Below, piece after piece: positions 36,397 through 47,700 of a stretch of DNA of 64,000 bases. The stretch is from Solirubrobacterales bacterium. Its GTDB lineage: Bacteria; Actinomycetota; Thermoleophilia; Solirubrobacterales; 70-9. The notes beneath the pieces were generated by a model that saw nothing but the letters and a program-made list of their open reading frames with translations, did not search any database and was not told where the DNA came from. Position numbers and translations under genes: made by a program. Position 1 is the stretch's first letter; every line of letters starts with the position of its first letter. The stretch is from contig JANWHW010000016.1 in NCBI GenBank assembly GCA_025450195.1, positions 62,001 to 126,000 of the forward strand. Direction: 5' to 3'.

Positions 36397-36533
36397 CAGC
36401 CGATGGCGCTGCAAGAATCCACACTGCCGCACAACGCTTTCCACACCCCTGGAAATCCAATGCTGGAGCCAGTTCCGGGGTGTTCAAAGCAGTTTCCACA
36501 GGTACTAATCCAACTCAAGAGAGAGTTCATCAC
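36397..36533. other. Candidate oriC segment between dnaA and dnaN
   Basis: The 137-bp gap holds three sequences at 7 of 9 to the DnaA box TTATCCACA: GAATCCACA at 36415-36423, CTTTCCACA at 36437-36445 and GTTTCCACA at 36492-36500. A fourth (CAATCCACA) is in the dnaA 3' end at 36365-36373. All four point the same way. There is no perfect box and no clear AT-rich unwinding element. Confidence 0.55.
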
Positions 36534-37640
36534 TTGAAGCTGACTACCAAACGAGACGAGCTGACATCAAAGCTGTCAGTTGTCTCTCGCGCTGTATCGA
36601 CCCGCGCCAATACACAAGCGTTGGCAGGAATCCTCCTTGCCGCTACAGAGAATGGCGTCCTCCTCTCGGCTACCGACGGCGAGATGGGCCTGCGAACGGA
36701 GCTGGAGGCCAATGTCTCCGCCCCTGGCTCGGTCCTCCTGCCAGGCCGTCTCCTTTCGGAGCTCGCACGTTCGCTTGGTGACTCAGATGTCGAGATCGAG
36801 GTCCGCGACGCAGAGAACGACGTCGAGATTCGAAGCGGCGGCTCGAGCTTTCACCTTCGCACCCTCGCGGCGGAGGACTTCCCCAAGTTTCCAGAGGACG
36901 CGGGGGAGCCGATGAGAATCCCAGCTCAGGCGCTGGCGGAGACCATTGAGCTGGTGGCGGGCGCCGCCTCGCGCGATGACATGCGCCCGGTTCTGACGGG
37001 CGTCCTGGTGACCGCGAGCGGTGAGGAGATGACGATGGTCGCCACAGACTCCTACCGGCTGGCGGTTAAGCGCACGGCTCTCGAGGGCGGCATCGGGGGC
37101 GACCTGGAGGCGAATATCCCAGCCCGCGCGCTGCGCGAGCTCAGCAGGATCGTGTCCGCCGACGAGCGCGACGAGGTCGCGGTGAGCCTGTTGACCAATC
37201 AGGCGGTGTTCAAGGTCGGTGCCATAACCCTCAACACGAGGTTGATCGAGGGCCAGTTCCCCAACTTTCGACAGCTCTTGCCGGAATCCTATGAGCACGA
37301 TGTGCGCTTGCCACGCGCTGAATTCATCGAGGTGACACGGCGCGTCAGTCAGCTGGCCCAGCGCAACGCGCCCCTTCGCCTCTCATTCAGCGAGGGCGAG
37401 CTCCAGGTATCTGCTTCAACCCCAGATGTCGGCGATGCCGAAGAGACGATGCCGGCTGTGTTTGAGGGCGAGCCGTTGGAGATCGGTTTCAACCCGGAGT
37501 TCCTCAGAGAGGGGATCGAAAGCGTGACCGGAGACGAGGTGATGTTGCGGTTGATCTCACCCCTGCGACCCGGCCTGCTGCAGCCGGTTGACAATGACGA
37601 TTTCCGCTACCTGGTGATGCCGATTCGCCTCAACGTGTAA
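36534..37640 (+). CDS. dnaN: DNA polymerase III sliding clamp
   Basis: DnaN forms the ring that tethers polymerase III to DNA. The TTG at 36534 yields MKLTTKRDELTSKLSVVSRAV, the expected clamp N-terminus; earlier in-frame starts only add a non-family extension. It has three similar domains, with RDDMRPVLTGVLV and the C-terminal PLRPGLLQPVDNDDFRYLVMPIRL. The length of 368 residues is normal. A GAGAGAG tract serves as weak ribosome site. dnaA lies upstream across the candidate origin and recF 13 bp downstream. Confidence 0.96.
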   Translation: MKLTTKRDELTSKLSVVSRAVSTRANTQALAGILLAATENGVLLSATDGEMGLRTELEANVSAPGSVLLPGRLLSELARSLGDSDVEIEVRDAENDVEIRSGGSSFHLRTLAAEDFPKFPEDAGEPMRIPAQALAETIELVAGAASRDDMRPVLTGVLVTASGEEMTMVATDSYRLAVKRTALEGGIGGDLEANIPARALRELSRIVSADERDEVAVSLLTNQAVFKVGAITLNTRLIEGQFPNFRQLLPESYEHDVRLPRAEFIEVTRRVSQLAQRNAPLRLSFSEGELQVSASTPDVGDAEETMPAVFEGEPLEIGFNPEFLREGIESVTGDEVMLRLISPLRPGLLQPVDNDDFRYLVMPIRLNV

Positions 37641-37653
37641 GGGAGGAGCCCGG

Positions 37654-38742
37654 GTGCTGGTCACCGCCATCGAAGCCAAGCCGCTGCGCAGCCTGATGGA
37701 CGTGCGCGTTGAGTTGGAGCCCGGCATCGTCACTCTGATCGGACCCAACGGTGCCGGTAAGACGAACTTGCTTGAGTCGCTCTACTTTGCCCTGACAGGC
37801 CGTTCTTTTCGCACCGCCGATCGGCGTGACCTGATCCCCTTTGGCTCCAAGTTCGCAAGGGCCGAAGCGAGCATTCGCGACGAGGCGGGCATCGAACGCA
37901 CTCTCCTCGCATCGGTCAGCCGCGACGAGGGGCGCCGCCACCTTCTCGACGGCAATCAGGCCGACCCAACAACGCTGGCCCGCCACCGTCCGCCAGTCGC
38001 GGTTTTCGCTCCAGATCGCCTTGCTTTGGTGAAGGGCCCACCGGGAGAGCGCCGCGCCCACCTCGACCGCTACATAGCGGCCCGCTGGCCGTCTCGGGCT
38101 GGGCTGAGGCAGCGCTACGGGCAGGCCCTCGCCCAGCGCAACGCCCTGCTTGCCCGCCTCGCAGGCCACCGGGTCGCCGGCGGGCTGGATGTTTGGGATG
38201 AGGCGATGGCCGAGGCGGCCGCAGACTTGGTGGCAGCACGGAGTGAGGCGGTGGCGGAGCTAGCTTCGCCTTTCACTGAGGCCGCGGCCGAGCTCGGACT
38301 GGAGGGCGTTGCGGCTATCGAGTACGCGCCTCGGGCCGCGGGCTCCGCTACTGAGATTCGCGATGGCCTGGGTGAGCGCCGTGAGGCTGATCTGAAACTG
38401 GGCAGGAGCACCTGGGGCCCTCACCTCGACGAGCTGAAGATCACCTCGACGTCGAAGTCCTTGCGGCGCTATGGCTCGCAGGGCCAGCAGCGCGCTGCTC
38501 TCCTCGCCCTCCTCTTCGCCGAGCGCGAAGCGCTCCTCGAGGCCCGCCGAGTGGCGCCGCTGCTGCTCCTCGACGACGTGATGAGTGAGCTGGACCCTGA
38601 GCGGCGAAATCGCTTGGTAGAGCGGCTGCGCGGGCGCGGGCAGACGCTTATTACGGCAGCGGCGGAAGAGTCTGTCCCTCCGCACGCTCTGGAGAGCTCG
38701 GTGCGAATCCCAATCGAAGCGCCCGCTGCGGTGGCGGCATGA
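37654..38742 (+). CDS. recF: DNA replication and repair protein RecF
   Basis: RecF is an SMC-like ATPase that loads RecA at gaps. Walker A is GPNGAGKTNLL at residues 30-40, the signature is YGSQGQQRAALLALL, and Walker B is LLLLDDVMSELDPE. Short coiled helices separate the lobes. The GTG at 37654 follows GGGAGGAG. Length is 362 residues. The stop overlaps the dciA ATG as ATGA. Confidence 0.96.
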   Translation: MLVTAIEAKPLRSLMDVRVELEPGIVTLIGPNGAGKTNLLESLYFALTGRSFRTADRRDLIPFGSKFARAEASIRDEAGIERTLLASVSRDEGRRHLLDGNQADPTTLARHRPPVAVFAPDRLALVKGPPGERRAHLDRYIAARWPSRAGLRQRYGQALAQRNALLARLAGHRVAGGLDVWDEAMAEAAADLVAARSEAVAELASPFTEAAAELGLEGVAAIEYAPRAAGSATEIRDGLGERREADLKLGRSTWGPHLDELKITSTSKSLRRYGSQGQQRAALLALLFAEREALLEARRVAPLLLLDDVMSELDPERRNRLVERLRGRGQTLITAAAEESVPPHALESSVRIPIEAPAAVAA

Positions 38743-39044
38743 CCCGCCGCCGTGCCCCCCGCCCTGCTGCGAGCGCGCTGCGCGCCGCCCTCGATCGGGC
38801 TGCTCCGAAGACGCGCCTTGCGGCAGTGCAGGCGGTGTGGCCTTCCGCCGTCGGCGAGCGGGTGGCAGCGATGGCGGAGCCAGCCTCCGAACACGAGGGG
38901 GTGGTGGTGATCAACTGCAGCGATTCCGTCTGGGCCCAGGAGCTCGACCTGATGCAGCGCCAGCTCCTGGAACGACTGCGGGATCGGCTCGGCGAGCAGA
39001 CCCCAGATAGCTTGCGCTTCCGGGTGGAAGACGGCCGGGCGTAG
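38739..39044 (+). CDS. dciA: DciA-type replicative helicase loader (DUF721)
   Basis: DUF721 proteins are the ancestral bacterial loaders of the DnaB helicase. The 101-residue protein shows the domain: AVQAVWPSAVGERVAAMAEP, then VVVINCSDSVWAQELDLMQRQLLERL. It sits in the expected place between recF and gyrB. No other loader gene is in the window. The N-terminus is basic and arginine rich. Confidence 0.88.
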   Translation: MTRRRAPRPAASALRAALDRAAPKTRLAAVQAVWPSAVGERVAAMAEPASEHEGVVVINCSDSVWAQELDLMQRQLLERLRDRLGEQTPDSLRFRVEDGRA

Positions 39045-39070
39045 GCCTGAGCCACCACTCCTCTCGCCGC

Positions 39071-39076
39071 TACTAT
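39071..39076 (+). promoter_or_regulatory. Candidate -10 box of tRNA-Met
   Basis: TACTAT ends 10 bp before the tRNA 5' end. No good -35 hexamer is seen. Confidence 0.35.
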
Positions 39077-39086
39077 GCGCCCTCCC

Positions 39087-39160
39087 GCCGGAGTAGCTCA
39101 GCTGGTTAGAGCAGCGGAATCATAATCCGCGTGTCGGGGGTTCGAGTCCCTCCTCCGGCA
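39087..39160 (+). tRNA. tRNA-Met (CAT)
   Basis: This is a 74-nt cloverleaf. The acceptor GCCGGAG pairs with CTCCGGC and the discriminator is A. The anticodon stem is GCGGA/TCCGC with loop ATCATAA, giving CAT at 39121-39123. It could be elongator tRNA-Met or the tRNA-Ile2 whose C34 becomes lysidine; sequence alone does not settle this. Confidence 0.92.
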
Positions 39161-39163
39161 TCG
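39143..39163 (+). repeat. tRNA-Met 3' end, left attachment-like repeat
   Basis: These 21 bp recur at 39803-39823 with a single mismatch, exactly 660 bp away and in the same orientation. The repeat includes the tRNA 3' half of the T arm, the acceptor strand and three bases beyond it. Confidence 0.75.
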
Positions 39164-39206
39164 CGCTTCCTCGGTGTAGAACGGACGTCAACTCTCCCGA
39201 TCTCAT

Positions 39207-39779
39207 TTGGGCGCCACTTTCAAGTCGTTGCAGCCCCTGGTCGATCCAAGGAGGGTGCAAAGCTCGAGGTCACGATCAGGGATCGCGTTTCGTAGGTCCG
39301 CGCTCTTCCGGCACCGACCCCACCGAGCCGTCGATCTGTTGCTGGGCCTTTTCCTTCTCGCGACGATCGCGAGCGCGATCGGATCGCTGAGCCCGGTTCT
39401 CGCGCTTGCGCTGGTGATCGTCGTGGTCAGCGGTTACATGGCCGGTCTTCTTCGCCAGAAGCAGAGTCAGAAAGAACACTCGGCGGCCCGGCATCTTCCA
39501 GCTACACAGGGACACGACGCAATCGCTGCACTCGAAGGGGTACTCGCCACAGCCCCCGCCATCCCTCTAACCGGATGGGTTCGCGTGGACCCAGGCGAAG
39601 TGGCGCCCCTGGTCGACGCGGTCCGAGCAGTAGGGGTGGCCTCAGCATCGCCGGAACAGGCTGAGAAGCTAGCGCGAGTGGTCCTGGGCGATCGACCTGT
39701 GCCGTTGACGAGCGAACTCCGCGTAGATCGAAGACGAGCACAAAGACTTCTGGACGACCTTCGGTCGAGCATCGACTAA
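39207..39779 (+). CDS. Hypothetical membrane-anchored protein of the tRNA-Met islet, up to 190 aa
   Basis: I do not recognise this family. The reading frame opens at a TTG (39207). A GTG near 39255 directly abuts an AAGGAGG run, so the true start is unclear. A basic N-terminus leads to one long or two short membrane helices (VDLLLGLFLLATIASAIG, LALALVIVVVSGYMAGLL). The C-terminal domain contains an internal duplication: IPLTGWVRVDPGEVAPLVD and VPLTSELRVDRRRAQRLLD align with PLT, RVD and L-D in register. Codon choice is less GC-biased at third positions than in recF or gyrB. The conserved repeat argues that it is a real gene. Confidence 0.55.
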   Translation: MGATFKSLQPLVDPRRVQSSRSRSGIAFRRSALFRHRPHRAVDLLLGLFLLATIASAIGSLSPVLALALVIVVVSGYMAGLLRQKQSQKEHSAARHLPATQGHDAIAALEGVLATAPAIPLTGWVRVDPGEVAPLVDAVRAVGVASASPEQAEKLARVVLGDRPVPLTSELRVDRRRAQRLLDDLRSSID

Positions 39780-39802
39780 TAGGCGAGCCTCGCGGCAAGA
39801 AC

Positions 39803-39823
39803 CGAGCCCCTCCTCCGGCATCG
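39803..39823 (+). repeat. Right attachment-like copy of the tRNA-Met 3' end
   Basis: This is the inner copy, differing from 39143-39163 only by C for T at its fifth position. It lies 24 bp after the islet gene stop. The sequence to its left does not continue the tRNA, so it is not a second tRNA gene. Confidence 0.75.
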
Positions 39824-39980
39824 GTTATAGACCCAAATGGGCCAGCACGGCGGTTGTTCACTCCGCTCCCCTGTTTCTTTGCGCAACCTTTCACAGTTTT
39901 GCGTGATTTGCAGGGATTTTGTCTTTCTTCGAGCCTCCTTACGGGGGACCGAACTGGTATCCTTATGTCAACCTGAGTTT

Positions 39981-40027
39981 GCCCCGGCTTGGTGTCGGAG
40001 AAGTCGTCCAACAGCTGGGGCTTTTTT
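39981..40027 (+). terminator. Terminator-like hairpin with T6 in the gyrB leader
   Basis: GCCCCGGCTTGG at 39981-39992 can pair with 40008-40021 (one mismatch and a 2-nt bulge), followed directly by TTTTTT at 40022-40027. It ends 21 bp before the gyrB start. This is the strongest intrinsic-terminator shape in the window and could be an attenuator. Confidence 0.65.
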
Positions 40028-40048
40028 GTGAGATCCGAAAGGGACTAG

Positions 40049-42478
<2,430 letters not shown>

Positions 42479-42491
42479 GAGGGCGGTGTAG

Positions 42492-45400
42492 ATGGAGGGC
42501 GCGGAGGCCCTGACGGGAGGGCGGATAGAAGAGCGAGACCTGACCAACGAGATGCGCTCGTCGTATCTCGACTACGCGATGAGCGTGATCGTCGGGCGGG
42601 CCTTGCCCGACGTTCGCGATGGGCTGAAGCCCGTCCACCGCCGGGTGCTCTACGCGATGCACGACCTCGGCCTCCAGCCGAACCGGCCCTACCGAAAGTC
42701 CGCCTTCATCGTCGGCGAGGTGATGGGCAAGTACCACCCTCACGGCGACTCGGCGATCTACGACACGCTGGCGCGGATGGCGCAGCCCTTCTCGCTGCGC
42801 TACATGCTCGTCGACGGCCAGGGCAACTTCGGCTCGATCGACGACGACCCGCCGGCCGCCATGCGGTACTGCGTGGCAGGGGACACACGGGTGGCGACTC
42901 CCGCCGGAACCGTTCGAATCGACTCGATCGTTCCCGACGTTGATTGCGATTCGGACAACGAAGTCGATCTTGAGGTCCTCGATCGGCTAGGAAGGCCGGT
43001 TCGCGCCTCTCGCCTTTTCCACTCGGGCGAGCATCCAACGCTCCGTCTGCGCACCACACAGGGCTATGAAGTCACCGGAACGCACAACCACCCCCTGCTC
43101 TGTCTCGTCGACATGGCGGGCGTGCCTCTGCTCCTGTGGAAGCTGCTGGAGGAGATCCGGCCGGGGGACCGAGTGCTCGTTTCCCGCATGCCCCACCAAT
43201 CGGGCGGTGCCCTCACAGAGCCCTGCCGCTCACTTGCCCTGCTCGCCGGCGCGTTTGTCTCCGAGGGGTGGATCGGTCAGTCGCGGGCCAGCTTCAACAA
43301 TGTCGACAAGGACTTCTTCGATCGAGTGGTCGACGCGTACGATTCGGTCGTCGGGGGCCGTCGATACGTCTCCTCGCGCACGATCGCCTCTGGCAGCACG
43401 CTCCACGAGCTAGATGTGCAGAATCTCGAGAAGCTCCTATGCAGTCCACTCGCTGAGCTGACGGGACCTTCCAGAGAGAAGCGAGTTCCTGAGTTCGTCT
43501 GGCGGTCTGACGCGGAATTCAAGCGCGAATTCCTGCGCTCATTGTTCACGGGAGACGGTTCGTCCTCTCGCTTGCCGAGGAACTCGATCCAGGTCTCCTA
43601 CTCAACCTACAGCGAGGGCCTTGCCCGCGATGTACAGCTGCTCCTCGTCGAGTCAGGTGTTATCTCGCGAATCTGCCGTTACGCGAAGGGCGAGTTCAAG
43701 GTCGTGATCACCAACCGACGCGACGCACGTCTCTTCTCAGCCAAAGTTGGGTTCCTCGGTAAGAAGCAGAGGAAGCTCGAGCGAGACCTGGTTCGAATTC
43801 CGGTGAGAAGTCGGGCGCTCAGTCACGACCACGTTCCCTTCATGGCTGACTACATTCGCTCAGAGTGTGGCTCCCGGTGGACTGACCGCGATTGGCTGCA
43901 GCGCCACAACATCGATCGGATCGAGCGTTGGGAGCAGGGTGGAACTGCGATCCTGGGGCGGATCCAATCGCAGGAGGTCCACGAGGTCATCGCGCCCCTG
44001 ACCACCGGCGACTACCTCTATGCGGAGGTCGAGTCTGTTGAGGACGGCGGTGTGCAGCCTGTCTACTCGCTCCGCGTCGATACCGATGATCACTCGTTTC
44101 TGACCAACGGTTTCGTAAGTCACAACACCGAGGCGCGCCTGGCCCGCCTCTCGACCGAGATGTTGCGCGACATCGAATCCGACACGGTCGAGTGGGGCCC
44201 GAACTACGACGAGTCCCAGCAGGAGCCGCTGGTGATGCCGGCGCGGTTCCCGAACCTGCTGGTCAACGGCTCCTCCGGGATCGCCGTGGGGATGGCGACC
44301 AACATCCCGCCGCACAACCTGCGCGAGTCGATCGGCGCGGTCAAGGCCTACATCGACAACCCCGAGATCGACTTGGCGGGATTGATGGAGCACGTCAAAG
44401 GGCCGGACTTCCCCGGCGGCGGGTTGATGAGCGCTGAAGGGATCCGCGACGCCTACGCCTCGGGACGAGCTTCGGTCCGGATCCGCGCCCGCGCCCACGT
44501 CGAGCCGCTGAAGGGCGGCCGCGACGCGATCATCGTCACCGAGCTGCCGTTCATGGTCAAGAAGGGCGGCGAAGGCGGCTTGATCACGAAGATCGCCGAG
44601 CTCGTCAGGGACAAAAAAATCACCGGGATCTCCGATCTGCGCGACGAGTCCGATCGCTCGGGCATGCGGCTTGTGATCGAGACCAAGCGAGGCGGCGACC
44701 CGCCCGAGGTCGTTCTCAACCAGCTCTACAAACGCACCCCGATGCAGAGCACCTTCGGCATCAACATGGTCGCCCTGGTCGACGGCGTACCGCGCACGCT
44801 GGGCCTCAAGGAGCTGATCGGCTACTACGTCTCCCACCAGCGTGAGGTCGTAATTCGCCGCACCCAGTACGACCTCCGCCGAGCAGAGGCCCGCGCACAC
44901 ATCCTCGAGGGGCTGCTGATCGCGCTCGACCATCTCGACGCGGTGATCGAGCTGATCCGGGCCTCGCCCGACACCGATGCAGCGAAGAGCGGCCTGGCCG
45001 AGCGCTTCACGCTGAGCGATGAGCAGGCCCAGGCGATCCTCGACATGCGCCTTGCCCGGCTCACCGCGCTGGAGTCCGGCAAGGTCCGCGAGGAGCACGA
45101 CGAACTGGTGAAACGGATTGCCGAGCTGCGCACGATCCTCGGTGACCCAGCCCACGTCAATGCCCTGATCGCCCAGGAGCTCAACGAGATCGACGAGCGC
45201 TACGGCGACGAGCGTCGCACCGAGGTCACCCACTTCGAGGGCGACATGAACATCGAGGACATGATCGCCGACCAGCAGATGGTGATCTCGCTTACGCACT
45301 CCGGTTACGCCAAGCGGCTGCCACTTGCCACCTACCGCCAGCAGCACCGCGGCGGTCGAGGCGTGATGGGAATGGACCTGAAGGAGGACGACTACATCGA

Positions 45401-46307
45401 GCATCTCCACATTTGCTCGACCCACGACTTCCTGCTCTTCTTCACCAACCGCGGCAAGGTCTACCGGCTCAAGGTCTACGAGCTGCCGGAGGGCTCGCGC
45501 ACCTCGAAGGGGCGAGCGTTGGTCAACGTGCTGCCGCTGCGCGATGGCGAGCGAGTGATGGCGGTGATCCCCACCCGCGACTTCAAGGAGAACAAATACC
45601 TCGCCTTCGCCACCGCGAACGGGCTGATCAAGAAGACCGAGTTCCTCACCTACAACACGCCGATCCGGGCCGACGGGATCATCGCGATCAAGATTCGCGA
45701 CAACGATGAGCTGGTCCAGGTCCGCCTGACCTCGGGCGACGACGACCTGCTGATGGTCTCCAAGTCGGGCCACGCTTCGCGGTTCTCCGAGCAGGTGGTG
45801 CGGCCGATGGGACGCGACACCAGTGGCGTCAAGGGGATGAACGTCTCCGCCAAAGTCAATGGCGAGCAGAACAGGGTGCTGGCGATGGACGTCGCCCGCG
45901 ACGATTCCGAGCTCTTCGTCGTCACCGAGAACGGCTACGGCAAGCGGACCTCGGTGGCCGAATACCCAGTCAAGGGCCGTGGCACCAAGGGAGTACTGAC
46001 CGCGAAGCTGACCGAGAAGAAGGGCGGGCTCGCGGGCGCCCTGATCGTTCGCGAGCACCAGGACCTGCTGTTCATCTCCCAGAACGGGATGGTGCAGCGC
46101 ACTCCGGCAGGCGGGATATCGCAGATGGGGCGGCCAACCCAGGGCGTCAGGGTGATGAACATCAAGGACGACGACCGGGTCAGCGCTGTGGCGCTGGTGG
46201 TGGAATCAGAGGAAGCCCCAGCCGTCGATGAGATCCCCACGGCCGACGAGCTCCCAACCGCAGACGAGACCGCACCACCCGAGCAGCCCCAAACCGAAGA
46301 CGACTGA
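42492..46307 (+). CDS. gyrA: DNA gyrase subunit A precursor with intein
   Basis: GyrA carries the DNA-breaking tyrosine and the DNA-wrapping C-terminal domain. The extein parts (residues 1-126 and 546-1271) form a normal 852-residue Gyr[26 protein letters not shown] near the N-terminus, Tyr126 in AAMRY, the GyrA box QHRGGRG near nt 45350 and six beta-pinwheel blades. The C-terminus is an acidic tail with repeated TADE and PQTEDD segments. A 419-residue intein interrupts it after Tyr126 and must splice out for activity. The ATG at 42492 follows GGAGGGCGG. The HNH nuclease gene is convergent, 13 bp away. Confidence 0.97.
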   Translation: MEGAEALTGGRIEERDLTNEMRSSYLDYAMSVIVGRALPDVRDGLKPVHRRVLYAMHDLGLQPNRPYRKSAFIVGEVMGKYHPHGDSAIYDTLARMAQPFSLRYMLVDGQGNFGSIDDDPPAAMRYCVAGDTRVATPAGTVRIDSIVPDVDCDSDNEVDLEVLDRLGRPVRASRLFHSGEHPTLRLRTTQGYEVTGTHNHPLLCLVDMAGVPLLLWKLLEEIRPGDRVLVSRMPHQSGGALTEPCRSLALLAGAFVSEGWIGQSRASFNNVDKDFFDRVVDAYDSVVGGRRYVSSRTIASGSTLHELDVQNLEKLLCSPLAELTGPSREKRVPEFVWRSDAEFKREFLRSLFTGDGSSSRLPRNSIQVSYSTYSEGLARDVQLLLVESGVISRICRYAKGEFKVVITNRRDARLFSAKVGFLGKKQRKLERDLVRIPVRSRALSHDHVPFMADYIRSECGSRWTDRDWLQRHNIDRIERWEQGGTAILGRIQSQEVHEVIAPLTTGDYLYAEVESVEDGGVQPVYSLRVDTDDHSFLTNGFVSHNTEARLARLSTEMLRDIESDTVEWGPNYDESQQEPLVMPARFPNLLVNGSSGIAVGMATNIPPHNLRESIGAVKAYIDNPEIDLAGLMEHVKGPDFPGGGLMSAEGIRDAYASGRASVRIRARAHVEPLKGGRDAIIVTELPFMVKKGGEGGLITKIAELVRDKKITGISDLRDESDRSGMRLVIETKRGGDPPEVVLNQLYKRTPMQSTFGINMVALVDGVPRTLGLKELIGYYVSHQREVVIRRTQYDLRRAEARAHILEGLLIALDHLDAVIELIRASPDTDAAKSGLAERFTLSDEQAQAILDMRLARLTALESGKVREEHDELVKRIAELRTILGDPAHVNALIAQELNEIDERYGDERRTEVTHFEGDMNIEDMIADQQMVISLTHSGYAKRLPLATYRQQHRGGRGVMGMDLKEDDYIEHLHICSTHDFLLFFTNRGKVYRLKVYELPEGSRTSKGRALVNVLPLRDGERVMAVIPTRDFKENKYLAFATANGLIKKTEFLTYNTPIRADGIIAIKIRDNDELVQVRLTSGDDDLLMVSKSGHASRFSEQVVRPMGRDTSGVKGMNVSAKVNGEQNRVLAMDVARDDSELFVVTENGYGKRTSVAEYPVKGRGTKGVLTAKLTEKKGGLAGALIVREHQDLLFISQNGMVQRTPAGGISQMGRPTQGVRVMNIKDDDRVSAVALVVESEEAPAVDEIPTADELPTADETAPPEQPQTEDD
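42870..44126 (+). other. GyrA intein with LAGLIDADG homing endonuclease (residues 127-545)
   Basis: The segment starts with Cys127 (CVAGDTRV, block A) and ends HN before Thr546, the splice residues of a class 1 intein. Block B is TGTHNHP. The C-terminal block is [22 protein letters not shown]-like with DDHSF. A dodecapeptide pair in the middle, [10 protein letters not shown] and [10 protein letters not shown], keeps the acidic residues of an active LAGLIDADG endonuclease. The insertion point directly after the catalytic Tyr is that of the mycobacterial GyrA inteins (M. xenopi, M. leprae), and flanking blocks resemble the M. xenopi mini-intein closely. Confidence 0.95.
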
Positions 46308-46320
46308 GTTCCCCTCAGCC

Positions 46321-46827
46321 TTAGGCAGCTGTCGGCAGGTACTGCTCCCAAGCGGGAGGGATGGTCGGGCTGGCCACCTGGATGAAGACAGAGGGCCCGG
46401 GGGCCTTCGGCCGCGTTCGCGGGTGCATCTCGATCTCGCGCGGCAGGCGATTGCCCTTGCGACGGTTGCAGTTGGCGCAAGCGGCGACGATGTTCTCCCA
46501 CACCGATTTGCCGCCCCTGCTTCGTGGGATCACGTGGTCAACGGTCAGACCGGATTTCCGCGAGCCGCAGTACTGACAGGTCCAAGCATCGCGGGCGAGC
46601 ACCGCGCGCCTGGTGATCTTGCGTCGATGAGCCTGGCGCGGCACGCGCACGTAGCTGACCAGGCGGATCACGTCGGGCCGCTCCATCGTCATCCGCTCGG
46701 AGTGAAGCGCGCCCTCGCGCCGCTCGAGCAGTTCAGCCTTCTCCTTCAGCAGGAGCACGGCAGCCCGTCTCAGTGTGCAGACGTTGATCGGCTCATACGT
46801 TGCATTGAGTACGAGTACCCGTGCCAT
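46321..46827 (-). CDS. HNH endonuclease family protein
   Basis: The HNH motif is complete: CQYCGSRK (C84, C87) leads into TVDHVIPRSRGG (D97, H98), then WENIVAACANCNRRKGNR (N112, C117, C120). The four cysteines bind structural zinc. A conserved N-terminal part (VLVLNATYEPINVCTLRRAAVLLL) is shared by a widespread chromosomal actinobacterial family of unknown role, so this is unlikely to be a restriction or mobile enzyme. Length is 168 residues. It faces gyrA and precedes pheA on the opposite strand, with no obvious link to the intein. Confidence 0.9.
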   Translation of the reverse strand: MARVLVLNATYEPINVCTLRRAAVLLLKEKAELLERREGALHSERMTMERPDVIRLVSYVRVPRQAHRRKITRRAVLARDAWTCQYCGSRKSGLTVDHVIPRSRGGKSVWENIVAACANCNRRKGNRLPREIEMHPRTRPKAPGPSVFIQVASPTIPPAWEQYLPTAA

Positions 46828-46854
46828 GGTGGCCGAGATTCTACGCAGGCCTTC

Positions 46855-47700
46855 TTAACCCAAAGGGTAGGAGCCGAGAATTCGCACCGAGTCGGCCTTC
46901 GTTTTGAGCTGGGCGATCGCCTCGGAGAGGACCTCGTCGTCGAGGCCTCCTTCAAGGTCGCAGAAGAACATGTAGCGCCCCAGGCCCTGCCGCAGCGGTC
47001 GGGACTCGATCCGGCTCAGGTTGATATCTCGGCTGGAGAACTCCTGAAGCGCTTCCACCAGGGCCCCGGGATGGTCCTCCCCGAGCTCGGAGAAGACCAG
47101 GGAGGTCTTCCATTGCCCGACCCCGCTCGGCTCGGTGCCGATTGGCGCGATCCAGACGAAGCGGGTCACGTTGTCCGGCTCGTCCTCGACGTCTTCGCTC
47201 AGGATCGTGCAGTCGTAGAACGCCGCCGCCGAGCGGGCGCCGAGGGCGGCCCAGGGCCGGCTCGACTCTCCCACCATGCGAACCGCGGCCGCGGTGCTGC
47301 TGACGCTCCGCCGTTCCACACCCGGCAGTTGGTCGCGGAGGTATCTGGCGCACTGGGCGAGCGGCTGTGGATGGGAGAGCACCGCCTCGATTTGAGACAG
47401 GTCGACCGGCTCGCGGACGATCAGGTGAGCGTGGACGGTGAAGTCGTACTCGCCGACGATCGTCACCGCCTCTGCCTCGAAGGCGAGAGTGTCGAGGGTG
47501 CTGCGCACGGAGCCCTCGATCGAGTTCTCGAACGGCACGAAGGCCCGGTCCGCCTCGCCTTTCTCGACGGCGAGGATCGCGTCATAGACGGTCGAGGTCC
47601 GCATCGGCTCGAAATCTCCATCCGGCGCCGCGTCGCGCAACGCATCTTCGGTGAAGGTCCCAGCAGGTCCGAGGTAAGCGACCCGGCTCTGCCCGCTCAC
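46855..47700 (-). CDS. pheA: Prephenate dehydratase
   Basis: PheA converts prephenate to phenylpyruvate in phenylalanine synthesis. The catalytic domain starts AYLGPAGTFTEDALRDA and contains the NSIEGSV loop and the catalytic TTRF/S-type segment (DNVTRFVWI). An ACT regulatory domain covers residues about 195-275, with ESRPLRQGLGRYMFFCDLEG. The 281-residue length is that of the monofunctional enzyme, with no chorismate mutase domain. The start overlaps the upstream gene by 4 nt. Confidence 0.95.
   Translation of the reverse strand: MSGQSRVAYLGPAGTFTEDALRDAAPDGDFEPMRTSTVYDAILAVEKGEADRAFVPFENSIEGSVRSTLDTLAFEAEAVTIVGEYDFTVHAHLIVREPVDLSQIEAVLSHPQPLAQCARYLRDQLPGVERRSVSSTAAAVRMVGESSRPWAALGARSAAAFYDCTILSEDVEDEPDNVTRFVWIAPIGTEPSGVGQWKTSLVFSELGEDHPGALVEALQEFSSRDINLSRIESRPLRQGLGRYMFFCDLEGGLDDEVLSEAIAQLKTKADSVRILGSYPLG

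Larger units (their letters stand above)
39161..39823. mobile_element. 660-bp islet bounded by a copied tRNA-Met 3' end
   Basis: The stretch between the two repeats holds one coding region (39207-39779), with more mixed codon choice than its neighbours. There is no integrase. It may be the remnant of an element that integrated into the tRNA gene, or a minimal satellite-like islet. Confidence 0.55.

Noticed and set aside
39803-39823. Possible second tRNA gene at the right-hand islet repeat
   Set aside because: Only the 3' end matches tRNA-Met; no D arm or anticodon arm precedes it.
43860-46058. 732-residue open frame on the minus strand within gyrA
   Set aside because: It is the antisense of the well-supported GyrA C-terminal domain and intein end; the composition is typical of a high-GC shadow frame.
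46321-46827. HNH gene as a homing partner of the gyrA intein
   Set aside because: The intein has its own LAGLIDADG motifs, and the HNH protein has a conserved N-terminal domain found in a chromosomal family without inteins.
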